This document shows positions 9,401 through 17,813 of a stretch of 64,000 bases of DNA, piece by piece; position 1 is the stretch's first letter; each line of letters starts with the position of its first letter. The DNA lies in assembly GCF_052156535.1 (NCBI RefSeq), contig NZ_JBQKUP010000017.1:1-64000 (forward strand), read 5' to 3'. This stretch comes from Nitrospira_E sp052156535. Its GTDB lineage: Bacteria > Nitrospirota > Nitrospiria > Nitrospirales > UBA8639. The notes below the pieces were generated by a model. It saw nothing but the letters and a program-made list of their open reading frames with translations. It ran no database searches and was not told the DNA's origin. A program made the position numbers and the translations under genes.

Positions 9401-12011
9401 TGGGAAACATCTCCACCATTCCTTCCGCAATGGCGGAAGGAGCCACTATTACTCCACGACGGGCAGGAGGCGTTTGGGATAATTTAGTGGTTACTCCGCT
9501 ATTCAGTAGAGCAACCAATCCTTCAAACGCTTCCGGGAAATTGGCGAGATCCCCATGTTCACAATCCACATAATAGGTCCTGTTTTTGAGTGCTGCGGGA
9601 ATGCCGGTTTCCCAGGGGACACGCCCATCTCCTGCCGAGGTAGCCAAAACCTGAATACGACGGTCGGGCTTTGCCGAGAGATCAATCGAGACATCGCAAG
9701 GGGTGGCCGCCGCGCATCCCGCCACATAGATCATGCGTTGAGGATCGATAGGACTGTCCCGGATAAGTGTGGTGATCTTGGATGCGTTCGTCAGTTGGGC
9801 CGTGTCGGGCAACGGCCAAAAAATCCCCGCCGACTCGGATGTGGCAATTTTGCCCTTCCCCATTCCTCGGTCCTCCGGGCGATCATGCTCCTGAAGGGTT
9901 TCCCATACTTCGGTCCTGAACACATCGAGTGTGCCGGTGTGCGGCAACAACTGCAACACGCCATCGAAGCGGGAAATGATTCCGAGTAAAGTCGTTTGGG
10001 AATTGGTGAGATCCAACAGATCCAATTTTCGCACCAATGGATCACGCCCCATCAGCATGGCGGTAATGGCATGTGATCCCCCATTAGGTGTGCCCAGCAT
10101 GATAAAACGGGCACCGGGATGCTCACACATCCGGTCCCACACGTTTTTCCCTTCCGGTGTGGCAAGCATCACGCGTACCACGAGTCCCCCCATGGAATGA
10201 GCCACAATTCTGACCGGTTGCTTCCCCTCCAGTTTCTCCAACGTTTCTTCCAGAGATTTGCGAAGAAGTTGCGCCGTCTCCAGGAGAGACTTCCGCCAAT
10301 CGTAGGCAAAGGGTTTCACCTCATGGGAATGGGCCAAAAACCGGACCAGGTCCTTGTACCCCGACGCGATCGGCTTACCGACCACCACATTCTCCGCCGT
10401 AAGCTTCAGCTTCTTCAGACCTCCCATAGCCAGATCCCACATATCCACCCAGACCCGGTCCTTCCCGACATTGAGTTCACTGCCCATGATGCCCGGCAAG
10501 ACGTACACGACCGGCTGCGACAGACCGGGGGCACGTTTCCGATAGTCCTCTTCGGTGATTTCAGAAGGCCGGCCCTCCAGGCGATGGTACAAGGAATGCG
10601 GCTCTGCCTGGATGAGGGCCTGAAGGAGTCGACTGGCGGTATCGGGATTTCGAAAATAATGGAAATGATCGACGTTCTTCCCCGTATCAATCCAATACTG
10701 AATCTCCCGAGTGCGCTCCGTCCCCCCCAACATGGCCGGCGTATTGACCACCAAATCATGATCTTCCCGATAGAATAAATCCGTGACGAATGTTTTGAGT
10801 CGGCCGACAATCCCCTCGCCTTCCAGATCTCCCCCCAACACGTGCAAATCGGCCCTCGTCCGCACTCCAGGCCGATTGAGGATGCGAATCAACGGTGACC
10901 CGGGCATCTGCGCTTCCAACCCGGGCAACTCTTCCGGTTTCGTCCGGTTTTTCACCACGGCGAGGAGAAACGCAGAAAGCCCCTCCACCACCGGATTGGC
11001 CTTGAGGCCGGGAATCGCTTGCACCACATTCAAGAGAATCGACAGGTACCGATCCAACCGGCCACTCGCCAAGGTGGTACCTCGGGCCGGACACCCCACC
11101 CGCACAAACCGTTCAATCACCAATTCCTTTTGTTGCAACAGGTTGCCGAGTTGCTCCAATTCCTTACGATCGTCGTCACGATCGGCTTGCACAAATATCC
11201 CGAGATCCTCCTGATCAAATGGAAATCGACCCTCCACCATGCTGCGGCAGAGTAATTCGCCGACAAGCCCGCCACGGGAATGGGAGACCAAATGCAAGCG
11301 GGCTCCCTTGGGAAACTGGCGAACCAGTTCCACCGCATTTTGAATAGGACTTTGCGAAAGCGTGCGATGCTGGAAGGCAAGCACGCGATCTGGATACTGC
11401 GCGAGCAGTTGCAACATGCGTGCATTGGCACCGTCTTCCCATAACCCTCCGAAACTTCCCTCGGAGGAGGAAGCGGTCCCATGGAGAAAGACCAGCCAGG
11501 GTTTGTTCGACTTTCCCGTTTCCAGTGGCTTAATTCGTGAATAGTCAGAAGGCGCTTTCCCCTTCCAACGATAGAGGCCCGGGCCGGGCTGTAAGACACC
11601 CTCCACTTTGTCCTTAATAAAATCCGTGGTCGCACCCACGGGATCCAGACCAAACACTTTGAGCCCTTTAATTATCCAATCGCCCACCACCCCACGGCTC
11701 GCGGACCCCAATGGCAGAACCAGGGGAAGTTCTATCTCCTCCCCCGCAGCCCCACGAGTGGGCGTCAATCCAAAATCCTGCTGCAGGTCATCGGCCCGTA
11801 CCCACAATTTCACGCCCTGGTTCAATTCCAACTGAACCAGATCGTCGGGATTCAGATCGTCAAGTGCCAACGGCGTGCGCCCCGCACGGGCACGTTCGAC
11901 CTTCGCACTATGCTTGAGCGTAATCAGGCTCTTCAGATTGGAAGGGAAATCGGGAGGAGTCGATTTCGAATCAAGTGCCTGACGTTGTCCATGAATCATG
12001 AGACGTTTCAT
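6429..12011 (-). CDS. Giant protein: two alpha/beta-hydrolase domains, CHAT protease domain, TPR
   Basis: 1860 residues with a GGAG ribosome site 11 bases before the ATG. Visible modules: (1) an alpha/beta hydrolase at about 170-440 with HGTASS as the oxyanion region and nucleophile Ser245 in SHSRGG; (2) a second, LCAT/lipase-like hydrolase at about 500-840 with LPGIMGSEL and Ser606 in AHSMGG; (3) a segment at about 890-1060 with GLGMVGELTPGG and IGTGAGG that recalls the N-terminal macro-like domain of M17 aminopeptidases (impression only); (4) a CHAT domain at about 1200-1510 with the caspase-like dyad His1350 (HCAAHG) and Cys1415 (FLNCC); (5) at least one TPR near 1575-1605 and a helical C-terminus. 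No signal peptide or membrane segment, so cytoplasmic. CHAT proteases of this class act in NTPase- or TPR-linked conflict systems. Substrates of the hydrolases (lipid, protein or ester) are unknown. No frameshift is seen. Confidence 0.85.
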   Translation of the reverse strand: MKRLMIHGQRQALDSKSTPPDFPSNLKSLITLKHSAKVERARAGRTPLALDDLNPDDLVQLELNQGVKLWVRADDLQQDFGLTPTRGAAGEEIELPLVLPLGSASRGVVGDWIIKGLKVFGLDPVGATTDFIKDKVEGVLQPGPGLYRWKGKAPSDYSRIKPLETGKSNKPWLVFLHGTASSSEGSFGGLWEDGANARMLQLLAQYPDRVLAFQHRTLSQSPIQNAVELVRQFPKGARLHLVSHSRGGLVGELLCRSMVEGRFPFDQEDLGIFVQADRDDDRKELEQLGNLLQQKELVIERFVRVGCPARGTTLASGRLDRYLSILLNVVQAIPGLKANPVVEGLSAFLLAVVKNRTKPEELPGLEAQMPGSPLIRILNRPGVRTRADLHVLGGDLEGEGIVGRLKTFVTDLFYREDHDLVVNTPAMLGGTERTREIQYWIDTGKNVDHFHYFRNPDTASRLLQALIQAEPHSLYHRLEGRPSEITEEDYRKRAPGLSQPVVYVLPGIMGSELNVGKDRVWVDMWDLAMGGLKKLKLTAENVVVGKPIASGYKDLVRFLAHSHEVKPFAYDWRKSLLETAQLLRKSLEETLEKLEGKQPVRIVAHSMGGLVVRVMLATPEGKNVWDRMCEHPGARFIMLGTPNGGSHAITAMLMGRDPLVRKLDLLDLTNSQTTLLGIISRFDGVLQLLPHTGTLDVFRTEVWETLQEHDRPEDRGMGKGKIATSESAGIFWPLPDTAQLTNASKITTLIRDSPIDPQRMIYVAGCAAATPCDVSIDLSAKPDRRIQVLATSAGDGRVPWETGIPAALKNRTYYVDCEHGDLANFPEAFEGLVALLNSGVTTKLSQTPPARRGVIVAPSAIAEGMVEMFPNEEDLIASALGSSRVRKTKLPPRKVRVKIINDNLSRASSPVAVGHYAGDTIVSAEAYLDRQLNGRLRERQRLGLYPNTLNTSAVVLNDQEDQQGSIHPGAIVVGLGMVGELTPGGLTTSMSNAIVNYALECLEAHRKRCLRLSEVVSDDFELKIPLTTLLIGTGAGGFSLNDSLQALLNGVLQANRRLRQLKETRKSEDGESPADALFEEHMEDGAAQTVSIDSVEVLELFQDRAIQATKALRELARSGDFQKHLHIEELLVEGAASRQRAFFVEDAAWWQRLRIVTQPDGSLKFESLTNRARMETYLQPAQRKLIERFLKRASSSTQTDFELSNTLFELLIPNRLKEYAPDRRDIVLVLDEESAEFPWELLNNRYDPQARPLSVEAGMIRQLAVRDFRENVLHGTERNALVIGDPTSGEPSGKFAPLPGAAAEAREVAKLIRHYGYRDVVELVESDADPEHILTALYKQPYRILHCAAHGVYQFPLEEEDDRPVAPNLQPTSKNDPCVKPKTVKGMVLGDGLFLTPAEIQQMRYVPELVFLNCCHLGRTNGSGPSPEIPFHRLASNLGTQLIQMGVRAVIAAGWAVDDTAAKVFARKFYEEMFQNRFFGDAVRLARQEIYLQYGGSNTWGAYQCYGDPDFSLKDGSRPGAGDGHMVAPVELRVELYNLVQTAQTAEPKDESRIRQQLDDLQIGAGQGWMDSSAMCAAFGKAYGELGLFDQAVQFYDRGRTLEPADATVESLEQLANLKVRWALKQSLEMLPPAKAKTDDKAGKQEIPIKDLIDDAENILNCLIKIQPTQERYALKGKVFKGRAVLYKGRVQRKKALQQMEEYYGKGYELGREAERHDVFYPLVNQLAAKIVLSWGTQKSRTVPKGKTKQTDWVNETLSELEREAEELRHTGRSFWEWGLKPECRLLNALYVQRLTVNDHNDILKGYQEAKRREGSAKHMDSVVENIRFFEAMLSTNNFSKAPSALAQSLKKLREGLESK

Positions 12012-12717
12012 TGTCTATTCTCCACATGATGTTGGCACAACCACCAATACCTACCGGGACAAGCAGTGAGTGACCTGTGCGAGTGATGACTGACGTTCCA
12101 TTCTTTTTCTCTATCGATAGAAGATTGCGAGGGTATTACAGCAAATTCGTCGAAAAATTCCTACCCTAGACTCCGTCACTAGAGTAAAACGCGGACAGAC
12201 CATTGAGGAATCATGGACATGACAAGTCTTGAAAGAAGCATTGAGGTGGCAGAGGCTGAAAAAGGGAGGGTTTAATTTCGGCGAATGTCCGACGAGGCCC
12301 TTACCCGAGCAAACCATTATGCAAACCTTAATTGAGAAAAAAGCAGGTTTATGATCCGACAATACAAAGGGGAAACATAGAACAGGAATTCCGACTTCCC
12401 GCCGGTCAGAATGACCAGCAGCATTCTAGAAAACCCTTAGGGCGATGCCGGCCTTTTCTTTCTCTGACCTCCTTCGCCCATTCTCAGCAAAAAACAGCCT
12501 ATCCCCTGCAGCCAAAGTGTGATACTAAGGGAAACGGAGGATCTGTGCCCAAACCACTTATCCCCCGCTAGGCGAAATGCTTCGCCGCCAGCTCAGCATG
12601 ACATTAGGGAAAAAGTAATAAGGAAAAAAGAATCAAGGCAAAGGGGATTGCAAATATGGATGACGGGGTAAACTAATCTTTTTAGAAATACTTGGCGGGA
12701 GAAGCATCCTGGATCCA
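12012..12717. other. Intergenic region, about 700 bases
   Basis: Only short weak open frames are present, none with coding character. It must contain the promoter of the 1860-residue gene; the GGAG ribosome site is just above 12011. A GGCGAA-ATGC-TTCGCC stem (12571-12586) overlaps the second copy of the CAGCATGACA repeat. No RNA gene was recognised. Confidence 0.6.
12577..12603 (+). repeat. Short interspersed repeat, copy 2
   Basis: ATGCTTCGC, variable CGCCAG-type middle, then CTCAGCATGACA, matching the copy at 6181-6206 at both ends. Here the left part also forms a perfect 6-bp stem with the upstream GGCGAA. Confidence 0.6.
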
Positions 12718-14193
12718 CTACTGTGGATTCACTTGAGCCAGGTGTTCCTGCTCCCAACCGCCGCCTACGGCTTTGAACAGATCCACCATAGCCGTGAGAC
12801 GTGCGCGTTCGGTTTGGACCACGCCCAATTCCGCATCCAGGACGATGCGCTGAGCATCGATGACGTCGATATAGCTGACCAATCCCTTGCGATAGCGGAT
12901 GTCCGCGAGCTCCAGCGATTCCCGGGCGGCTGCCACATGTTGGTGTTGACTGACCAGTTGCTCTTTGCGCGTTTGGAGGGCAACCAGCACATCAGCCACT
13001 TCCCTAAACGCATTCAGAATGGTTTGATGGTAGTCTTCCAACATTTGCTGATACCGGTTTTCCGCCACCTCCAATCTGGCCAAATTGGTATAGCCTTCAA
13101 AGATGGGAACGGTAATCGAGGGACCGATGGCCATGTTGCGGCTGCCCCATTTGAACCATTGATCGAATTCGCTGGTGAGAAACCCTCCGTTTCCCGTGAT
13201 GGCCACGCTGGGGAAAAAGTAGGCGCGGGCTTCTCCAATTCGAGCATTGGCGGCTTTTAAGGTTTCTTCCTTTTCCAAAATATCCGGGCGCCGTTGCAAC
13301 AGATCTGAAGGCAGCCCAACAGGGATCGTGGGTTGCGCCATCACGGACCGAAGGGGTTTGGAGGACAACACCAGCGTACCGGGATTGGCTCCCGTCAACA
13401 CTTCGAGTTGATGCAGTTGCACAGCCCGTTGACGCCGAAACTCGGGAATTTGCGAGGCCGTTTGAGCCACAAGGGTTTCCTCTCGTTTCACATCCAGGTC
13501 GGATACCAGACCGGCCTGTGCACGGCTCCGGATGATCGACAGTGAGTCTTGTTGAAGGGCCAAGTTCCGTTCCGCAATTTCCACTTGTTCGTCGAGTTCA
13601 CGAAGCCGGAAATAGGAATCTCCCACCTCACCGACCAGGCTCAACAACAGACCGCGGCGATTCATTTCGCTCCCCAGCGCTTCTGCGGTAAAGGCCTCCT
13701 TTCCGCGTCGAATGCGACCCCATAAATCCAGTTCCCATCGAAGATCGATGTCCGCACGCCAAATATCAAAATTGGCTCCCGGCGGCGCAAACCCTTCAGG
13801 CGCCCCTCCTGTGGGACCGACCAAAATGCTTTCCGATCGACGGATTCGGCTATACGATCCATTCAAGGACACATTGGGATAGAGCCCCGCTCCTGACCCA
13901 TAGGCAATCGCGTGCGCCTCCAGCACCCGAAACGCAGCTTGTCGGAGATCATGGTTACGGTCCAAGGCCTGTTCAATCAATCCATTCAATTCATCGTTGC
14001 CAAACATTCGCCACCACCCGGCCTCCGGCACCTGTCCTACCGTAATAGGAAGCTGAGCGGATGAGCCTTCCAGGGTCATCCTGTTCCAGTCTTCCGGGAC
14101 ATTGAGGTCCGGCTGCTGATAGTCCGGCCCCATCAGACATCCCGGCAGACAAAGGATCATAAGCAGCATGGGTATGTGTTTCGTTGCGATCAT
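12718..14193 (-). CDS. Outer-membrane efflux lipoprotein (NodT/OprM/TolC type)
   Basis: About 491 residues. The chosen ATG at 14193 has AAGGAG nine bases upstream and gives a lipoprotein signal with lipobox LPGC; longer in-frame extension has no such signal. Directly after comes the family hallmark MGPDYQQPDLNVPEDW. Two outer-membrane-factor repeats follow, rich in coiled-coil heptads, with the typical QRRPDI in the middle. The trimer forms the outer-membrane exit duct of a tripartite pump. The gene follows the adaptor gene by 10 bases and is the last of a five-gene operon (TetR regulator, permease, ATPase, adaptor, outer-membrane factor). The family is usually named with RND pumps, but the context here is an ABC pump. 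Confidence 0.93.
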   Translation of the reverse strand: MIATKHIPMLLMILCLPGCLMGPDYQQPDLNVPEDWNRMTLEGSSAQLPITVGQVPEAGWWRMFGNDELNGLIEQALDRNHDLRQAAFRVLEAHAIAYGSGAGLYPNVSLNGSYSRIRRSESILVGPTGGAPEGFAPPGANFDIWRADIDLRWELDLWGRIRRGKEAFTAEALGSEMNRRGLLLSLVGEVGDSYFRLRELDEQVEIAERNLALQQDSLSIIRSRAQAGLVSDLDVKREETLVAQTASQIPEFRRQRAVQLHQLEVLTGANPGTLVLSSKPLRSVMAQPTIPVGLPSDLLQRRPDILEKEETLKAANARIGEARAYFFPSVAITGNGGFLTSEFDQWFKWGSRNMAIGPSITVPIFEGYTNLARLEVAENRYQQMLEDYHQTILNAFREVADVLVALQTRKEQLVSQHQHVAAARESLELADIRYRKGLVSYIDVIDAQRIVLDAELGVVQTERARLTAMVDLFKAVGGGWEQEHLAQVNPQ

Positions 14194-14203
14194 ACGTTTC
14201 TCC

Positions 14204-15226
14204 TTACGGAGTCTCCCCTGTCTCCGACAACGGACGGGAGGAATCAGATGGCCGGGTTCCGTTCTTCGATCGGTTAGGGTCCTGACTCGAAACCCGTTCA
14301 ACAGGGCGCTCGATATAGACATCGACTTGTTGGCCGACATAGACCGGGAATGGAGGCCGTTCAAATCGATAAATCACCTGGAGCACTCTGGTGTCGACCC
14401 GCTCTCGATTGTCTCCAGTGAGGGAACGTTTGGGCACAATGTAGGGTTCAATGCGATCGAAGGTAAGAGGAATAGCCTGATCCGTATATCCTTTAAGGTA
14501 GGCCACCGCCGGACTTCCCGGCACCACCAGCGGCGCATTGACCTCATCGATATCGGCCCGTACCTGTAAGGTTTCCGTATCCCCTAATATGATGAGCGGC
14601 TCGATGGCATTCACCGTGGCATATTCCCCGGCTCGAATATTGACCTGAAGAATCGTCGCCGCACGCGGTGCTCGAACCGTGAGACGGTTTAATAACGCTT
14701 GCACTTCATCCCGTTCTGTTCTGGCCAAATGGAAATCAGCCCTTGCCCGAACCAACGCACGCTTGGCACCTTCCGCCTCATGCCATTTTCTCTTCACATC
14801 ATCCTCACTGACCGCCCGACGATCCGTGACCGACTGAAGCCGCTTTAATTGGTCCTGGACATCCCGAAGCCGGATCTCCTGCTCGGCAATCCGCGCCGCG
14901 GCAGACGGGAGCGAATCGGTTTTGGTTTGCAGTTGTGCCCGCAACTCCCGATCATCCAACTGAAACAACGGATTCCCCTGCTCAACATGATCCGCCACCG
15001 TGACATACACCTTCGTCACCAGACCGGAGACCGGTGGCGCGATCCTGACATTTTCGTTCACAGCCTCAATAATGCCTGCTGCGGCCACCGTGACCGGATA
15101 CGGATTCTGAGGAGGAGCTTCCATCGGTGGAGGCGGAGCCACTTTCTTATTTGCGCCCCACAACGTCGCAATCGTCAAAATGATGCCCCCCAACGCAATC
15201 CAAAAACTCAAACGCCGCAGTACCAT
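14204..15226 (-). CDS. HlyD-family periplasmic adaptor (membrane fusion protein)
   Basis: 340 residues. A single N-terminal transmembrane anchor (FWIALGGIILTIATLW) is followed by a biotinyl-lipoyl half (NVRIAPPVSGLVTKVYV), a long coiled-coil hairpin (about residues 90-190, many Arg/Glu heptads), the second lipoyl half (VRAPRAATILQVNIRAGE) and a beta-barrel domain. It links the inner-membrane ABC transporter to the outer-membrane factor. Its ATG follows the ATPase stop codon with no spacer. It is closest in layout to DevB/HlyD-type adaptors paired with DevC-type permeases. The C-terminal 40 residues are Ser/Arg/Pro-rich and probably disordered. Confidence 0.92.
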   Translation of the reverse strand: MVLRRLSFWIALGGIILTIATLWGANKKVAPPPPMEAPPQNPYPVTVAAAGIIEAVNENVRIAPPVSGLVTKVYVTVADHVEQGNPLFQLDDRELRAQLQTKTDSLPSAAARIAEQEIRLRDVQDQLKRLQSVTDRRAVSEDDVKRKWHEAEGAKRALVRARADFHLARTERDEVQALLNRLTVRAPRAATILQVNIRAGEYATVNAIEPLIILGDTETLQVRADIDEVNAPLVVPGSPAVAYLKGYTDQAIPLTFDRIEPYIVPKRSLTGDNRERVDTRVLQVIYRFERPPFPVYVGQQVDVYIERPVERVSSQDPNRSKNGTRPSDSSRPLSETGETP

Positions 15227-15964
15227 CTAAACGGGTGTCTCCTGTCCTTCTTGGATCTGATCCACTCGTCCATCTTCCATATGGACAATGCGATCGCCAA
15301 ATTCAAAAATCCGGGTATCGTGCGTCACAATAATCACCCCCCGATCATGCTGCTTTCCGATATCATGCAATTGCTGCACAATGCGGTGTCCCGTTTCTCC
15401 ATCCAGGTTCGCCGTCGGCTCGTCACACAGCAGTAACTGGGGATCACTCACCAGGGCCCGGGCAATCGCCACCCGCTGTTGCTCGCCTCCCGACAGTCTG
15501 GTTGGCAATGCCGCCAAGCGCTCTCCCATGCCCATGCTCCCAAGAATCTTCTCCGCTTGAGCCAGGGCCTCGTGTTTGGCTACCCCGCGTATCAATAACG
15601 GCACGGCGGCATTCTCGACCGCGGTGAGAGTGGGCAGGAGATGATATTGCTGAAAAATAAATCCCAGATGATCTCGACGAAATTTCGTTTTTTCCGACGC
15701 GGACAATTCCAGGATGGATTCGCCCAAAATTTTCACCTCGCCCTCATCGCTTTCTAAAATGCCGGCAATCACCGACAAGAGAGTCGTTTTCCCGCTACCC
15801 GAAGGCCCCACCAGCAACAAAACTTCCCCGTGGGCGACATGTAAATCAACTCCCTTCAAGACAGGAATCCTGGTCTCTCCTTCCCCAAACGATTTCACCA
15901 CTCCCCTGGCCTGCACCAGCCAGTGAGCCGAATCATGGTTGGGCGGAGATGGATTCCCACTCAC
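15227..15964 (-). CDS. ABC transporter ATP-binding protein (MacB/LolD/DevA type)
   Basis: About 245 residues. All ATPase motifs are intact: Walker A GPSGSGKT, Q-loop in FIFQQYHLLP, signature LSGGEQQRVAIARAL, Walker B LLLCDEPT, and the H-loop His in VTHD. The FQQYHLLPTLTAVEN string is typical of the LolD/MacB group. I chose the GTG at 15964, four bases past the permease stop with a GGGGG stretch ahead of it; a TTG at 15997 overlapping the permease is the alternative. It powers the FtsX-like permease encoded just upstream. The next gene (adaptor) begins at the base after its stop. Confidence 0.92.
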   Translation of the reverse strand: MSGNPSPPNHDSAHWLVQARGVVKSFGEGETRIPVLKGVDLHVAHGEVLLLVGPSGSGKTTLLSVIAGILESDEGEVKILGESILELSASEKTKFRRDHLGFIFQQYHLLPTLTAVENAAVPLLIRGVAKHEALAQAEKILGSMGMGERLAALPTRLSGGEQQRVAIARALVSDPQLLLCDEPTANLDGETGHRIVQQLHDIGKQHDRGVIIVTHDTRIFEFGDRIVHMEDGRVDQIQEGQETPV

Positions 15965-15968
15965 GGCG

Positions 15969-17102
15969 CTACCCCCGAAACACAATTGCCGGTTCAAGTT
16001 TGGCCAACTTTCGAATGCTAATTACACTCGAGACACTACAGATCAATAAGAGCGCCACGGCCACTCCGACGAGAAGAGGCCATGTTTCTTTAAAGGGCAG
16101 CCGGTCTCCACCTGCAGCGGTCAATCCAAACAGGGTGGCCAATCCCACACCGACTCCATACCCAATGGATCCGACGGTAAAACTTTGCAGGAGGATCATA
16201 CGCGCCAGCATCCCCGTACTGGCTCCAATCGCTTTCAGCGCGCCAAACTGCGGCAGGTTCTCAACCGTAAACAGGTAAAAGGTTTGTCCGGAAATCGCCA
16301 TCCCCACAATAAATCCTAATAACACGGTGGTACCAAAATTCACGCCAATACCGGTGTTTTGGAGAATCCATCGAATCGTTTTCCATCCAAACTGGTCAGC
16401 GGTAAATGCACCCAATCCGGTTTGTTTATGAATCCGCCTGGCTAATTCTTCCGGGCTGATCCCACTCACCGGACTGGCAAGGACATACGACAATTTCCGC
16501 CGTTCTTCGGGTGTCACACTCAAGGCTCGTTCGTAGGTGGTGTAGACGAAGGGAAAATTTTGAAAACTTTTTTGTGTCTTCACGATCGCCACGACCCTGA
16601 CACGGTGATCATTGATTTCAAACGTGGTGCCGAGATGAATGTTTTCGGGCCCACCTAACCGTTCCACTCCTAATTGATCGATCGCGACCGCGTCAGGAGA
16701 CCGCAGCTCTTCAATGTTGCCTTCCAACACCCTAGCGGGCCGACCGATTAACGTACTGGATTCAATCCCGACTAACGCAATTTGCTCATAATTCCCATCC
16801 CGCAACCTCGCCCGCTGGACGCCCTTATAGAGGGGAACCGCCCACTCGACACCGGAAACACTTCGAACCACGTTCACCGTGGTATCGGCCAGCGGTTTAA
16901 TCTCTTCGACTTGATTGATATTGGAATCGGTGACCCATACAGGGGCATTCACATTGGTGATGCCCGATTGCGACCAGGTCATCAACCCCCAGAAAATGGA
17001 TCCCTGCTGAACGATGAGCATCGTGGAAAACGTGAGCCCCGCCAGCAACATGAGGTATTTGGGGCGATCGCCAAACAACATTTTCAGTGCAACATAATTC
17101 AT
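15969..17102 (-). CDS. ABC transporter permease, FtsX/DevC type
   Basis: 377 residues. One N-terminal transmembrane segment (LMLLAGLTFSTMLIV) is followed by a periplasmic domain of about 200 residues and three C-terminal transmembrane segments, the MacB/FtsX layout. The periplasmic part has the MacB-type core with IDQLGVERLGG. Its start overlaps the TetR gene stop by four bases (ATGA), so regulator and permease are translationally coupled. With the downstream ATPase, adaptor and outer-membrane factor it makes a tripartite exporter in the DevBCA/MacAB class. The cargo (glycolipid, peptide, drug or heme) is not shown by the sequence. Confidence 0.9.
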   Translation of the reverse strand: MNYVALKMLFGDRPKYLMLLAGLTFSTMLIVQQGSIFWGLMTWSQSGITNVNAPVWVTDSNINQVEEIKPLADTTVNVVRSVSGVEWAVPLYKGVQRARLRDGNYEQIALVGIESSTLIGRPARVLEGNIEELRSPDAVAIDQLGVERLGGPENIHLGTTFEINDHRVRVVAIVKTQKSFQNFPFVYTTYERALSVTPEERRKLSYVLASPVSGISPEELARRIHKQTGLGAFTADQFGWKTIRWILQNTGIGVNFGTTVLLGFIVGMAISGQTFYLFTVENLPQFGALKAIGASTGMLARMILLQSFTVGSIGYGVGVGLATLFGLTAAGGDRLPFKETWPLLVGVAVALLLICSVSSVISIRKLAKLEPAIVFRG

Positions 17103-17773
17103 ACCTTCCGTGCCGTCCGCGTCCGAGGTTTGCTTGGCTGACCTGACCTGCGTACCGCTCCCTTCGGTGAAGGGAGTTTGAGTCCGTTCATCATGAGGTT
17201 CACAAAAGTCCGCGAAATGTCTTCGGCAGTCTGAGGAAGTTGGGCCTGAAATAAGACCGTCAACAACCGATGATAAATCAGCATGCCCATAAAGGCGCGT
17301 GCAGCGATGAGGGGCTGAACGGGCTGAAAGGCCCCATCATCTATGCGCTGTTGAATGTAGCCGGCCAAAAAATCGTAAAACACCCGGATGTGATTGTGGA
17401 AAAACATATCCGACATCTCATGGTTTTCCAGTGCGCTAAACAAAATCAGCCTCATCAAATCGGAATCCGGAGCCCCTCCGACCACCGTCCGGGCAATCAC
17501 GGAAAACACCTCAACATCTTTTTGTTGCTCAGCGAGACTTTTTACTTTGGAGAGTAATCCCGGCACGGGCGATTCCTCTGCAAGAATGGCCGCATACAAA
17601 TCCTCTTTACTGGGAAAATGTTTAAAAATAAGGGCTTCGCTGACTCCTGCCCTCTGGGCAATCTCCCGGGTCTTGGTCCCGCTAAACCCTTTTTTGGCAA
17701 ATAAGGAGGCCGCCGATTGAATGATTTTGGCCTTCCGCACCGGACCGCTTATTCGTTTCGGTGATAATGGCAT
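17099..17773 (-). CDS. TetR/AcrR-family transcriptional regulator
   Basis: 224 residues. Residues about 12-60 form the TetR helix-turn-helix (SLFAKKGFSGTKTREIA, GVSEALIFKHFPSKEDLY). The C-terminal ligand-binding half is helical, as usual for the family. GGAAGG sits eight bases before the ATG. It is the first gene of the efflux operon and overlaps the permease start by four bases. The dyad symmetric site at 17791-17804 just upstream is its likely own operator, so autorepression with release by the pump substrate is the natural model. The C-terminal tail is Arg/Lys/Ser-rich. Confidence 0.93.
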   Translation of the reverse strand: MPLSPKRISGPVRKAKIIQSAASLFAKKGFSGTKTREIAQRAGVSEALIFKHFPSKEDLYAAILAEESPVPGLLSKVKSLAEQQKDVEVFSVIARTVVGGAPDSDLMRLILFSALENHEMSDMFFHNHIRVFYDFLAGYIQQRIDDGAFQPVQPLIAARAFMGMLIYHRLLTVLFQAQLPQTAEDISRTFVNLMMNGLKLPSPKGAVRRSGQPSKPRTRTARKV

Positions 17774-17790
17774 CGTCTACCTTCCAGCAT

Positions 17791-17804
17791 AGTGAGTATT
17801 CACT
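17791..17804 (-). promoter_or_regulatory. Likely TetR operator
   Basis: AGTGAGTATTCACT, an inverted repeat with AGTGA/TCACT arms, 18 bases above the tetR start codon. Dyads of this TGA...TCA kind are frequent TetR-family operators. Placement over the expected -10 region would allow autorepression. Confidence 0.55.
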
Positions 17805-17813
17805 TACCATGGT

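Noticed and set aside
12111..12362. 83-codon minus-strand frame
   Set aside because: No ribosome site and composition not gene-like.
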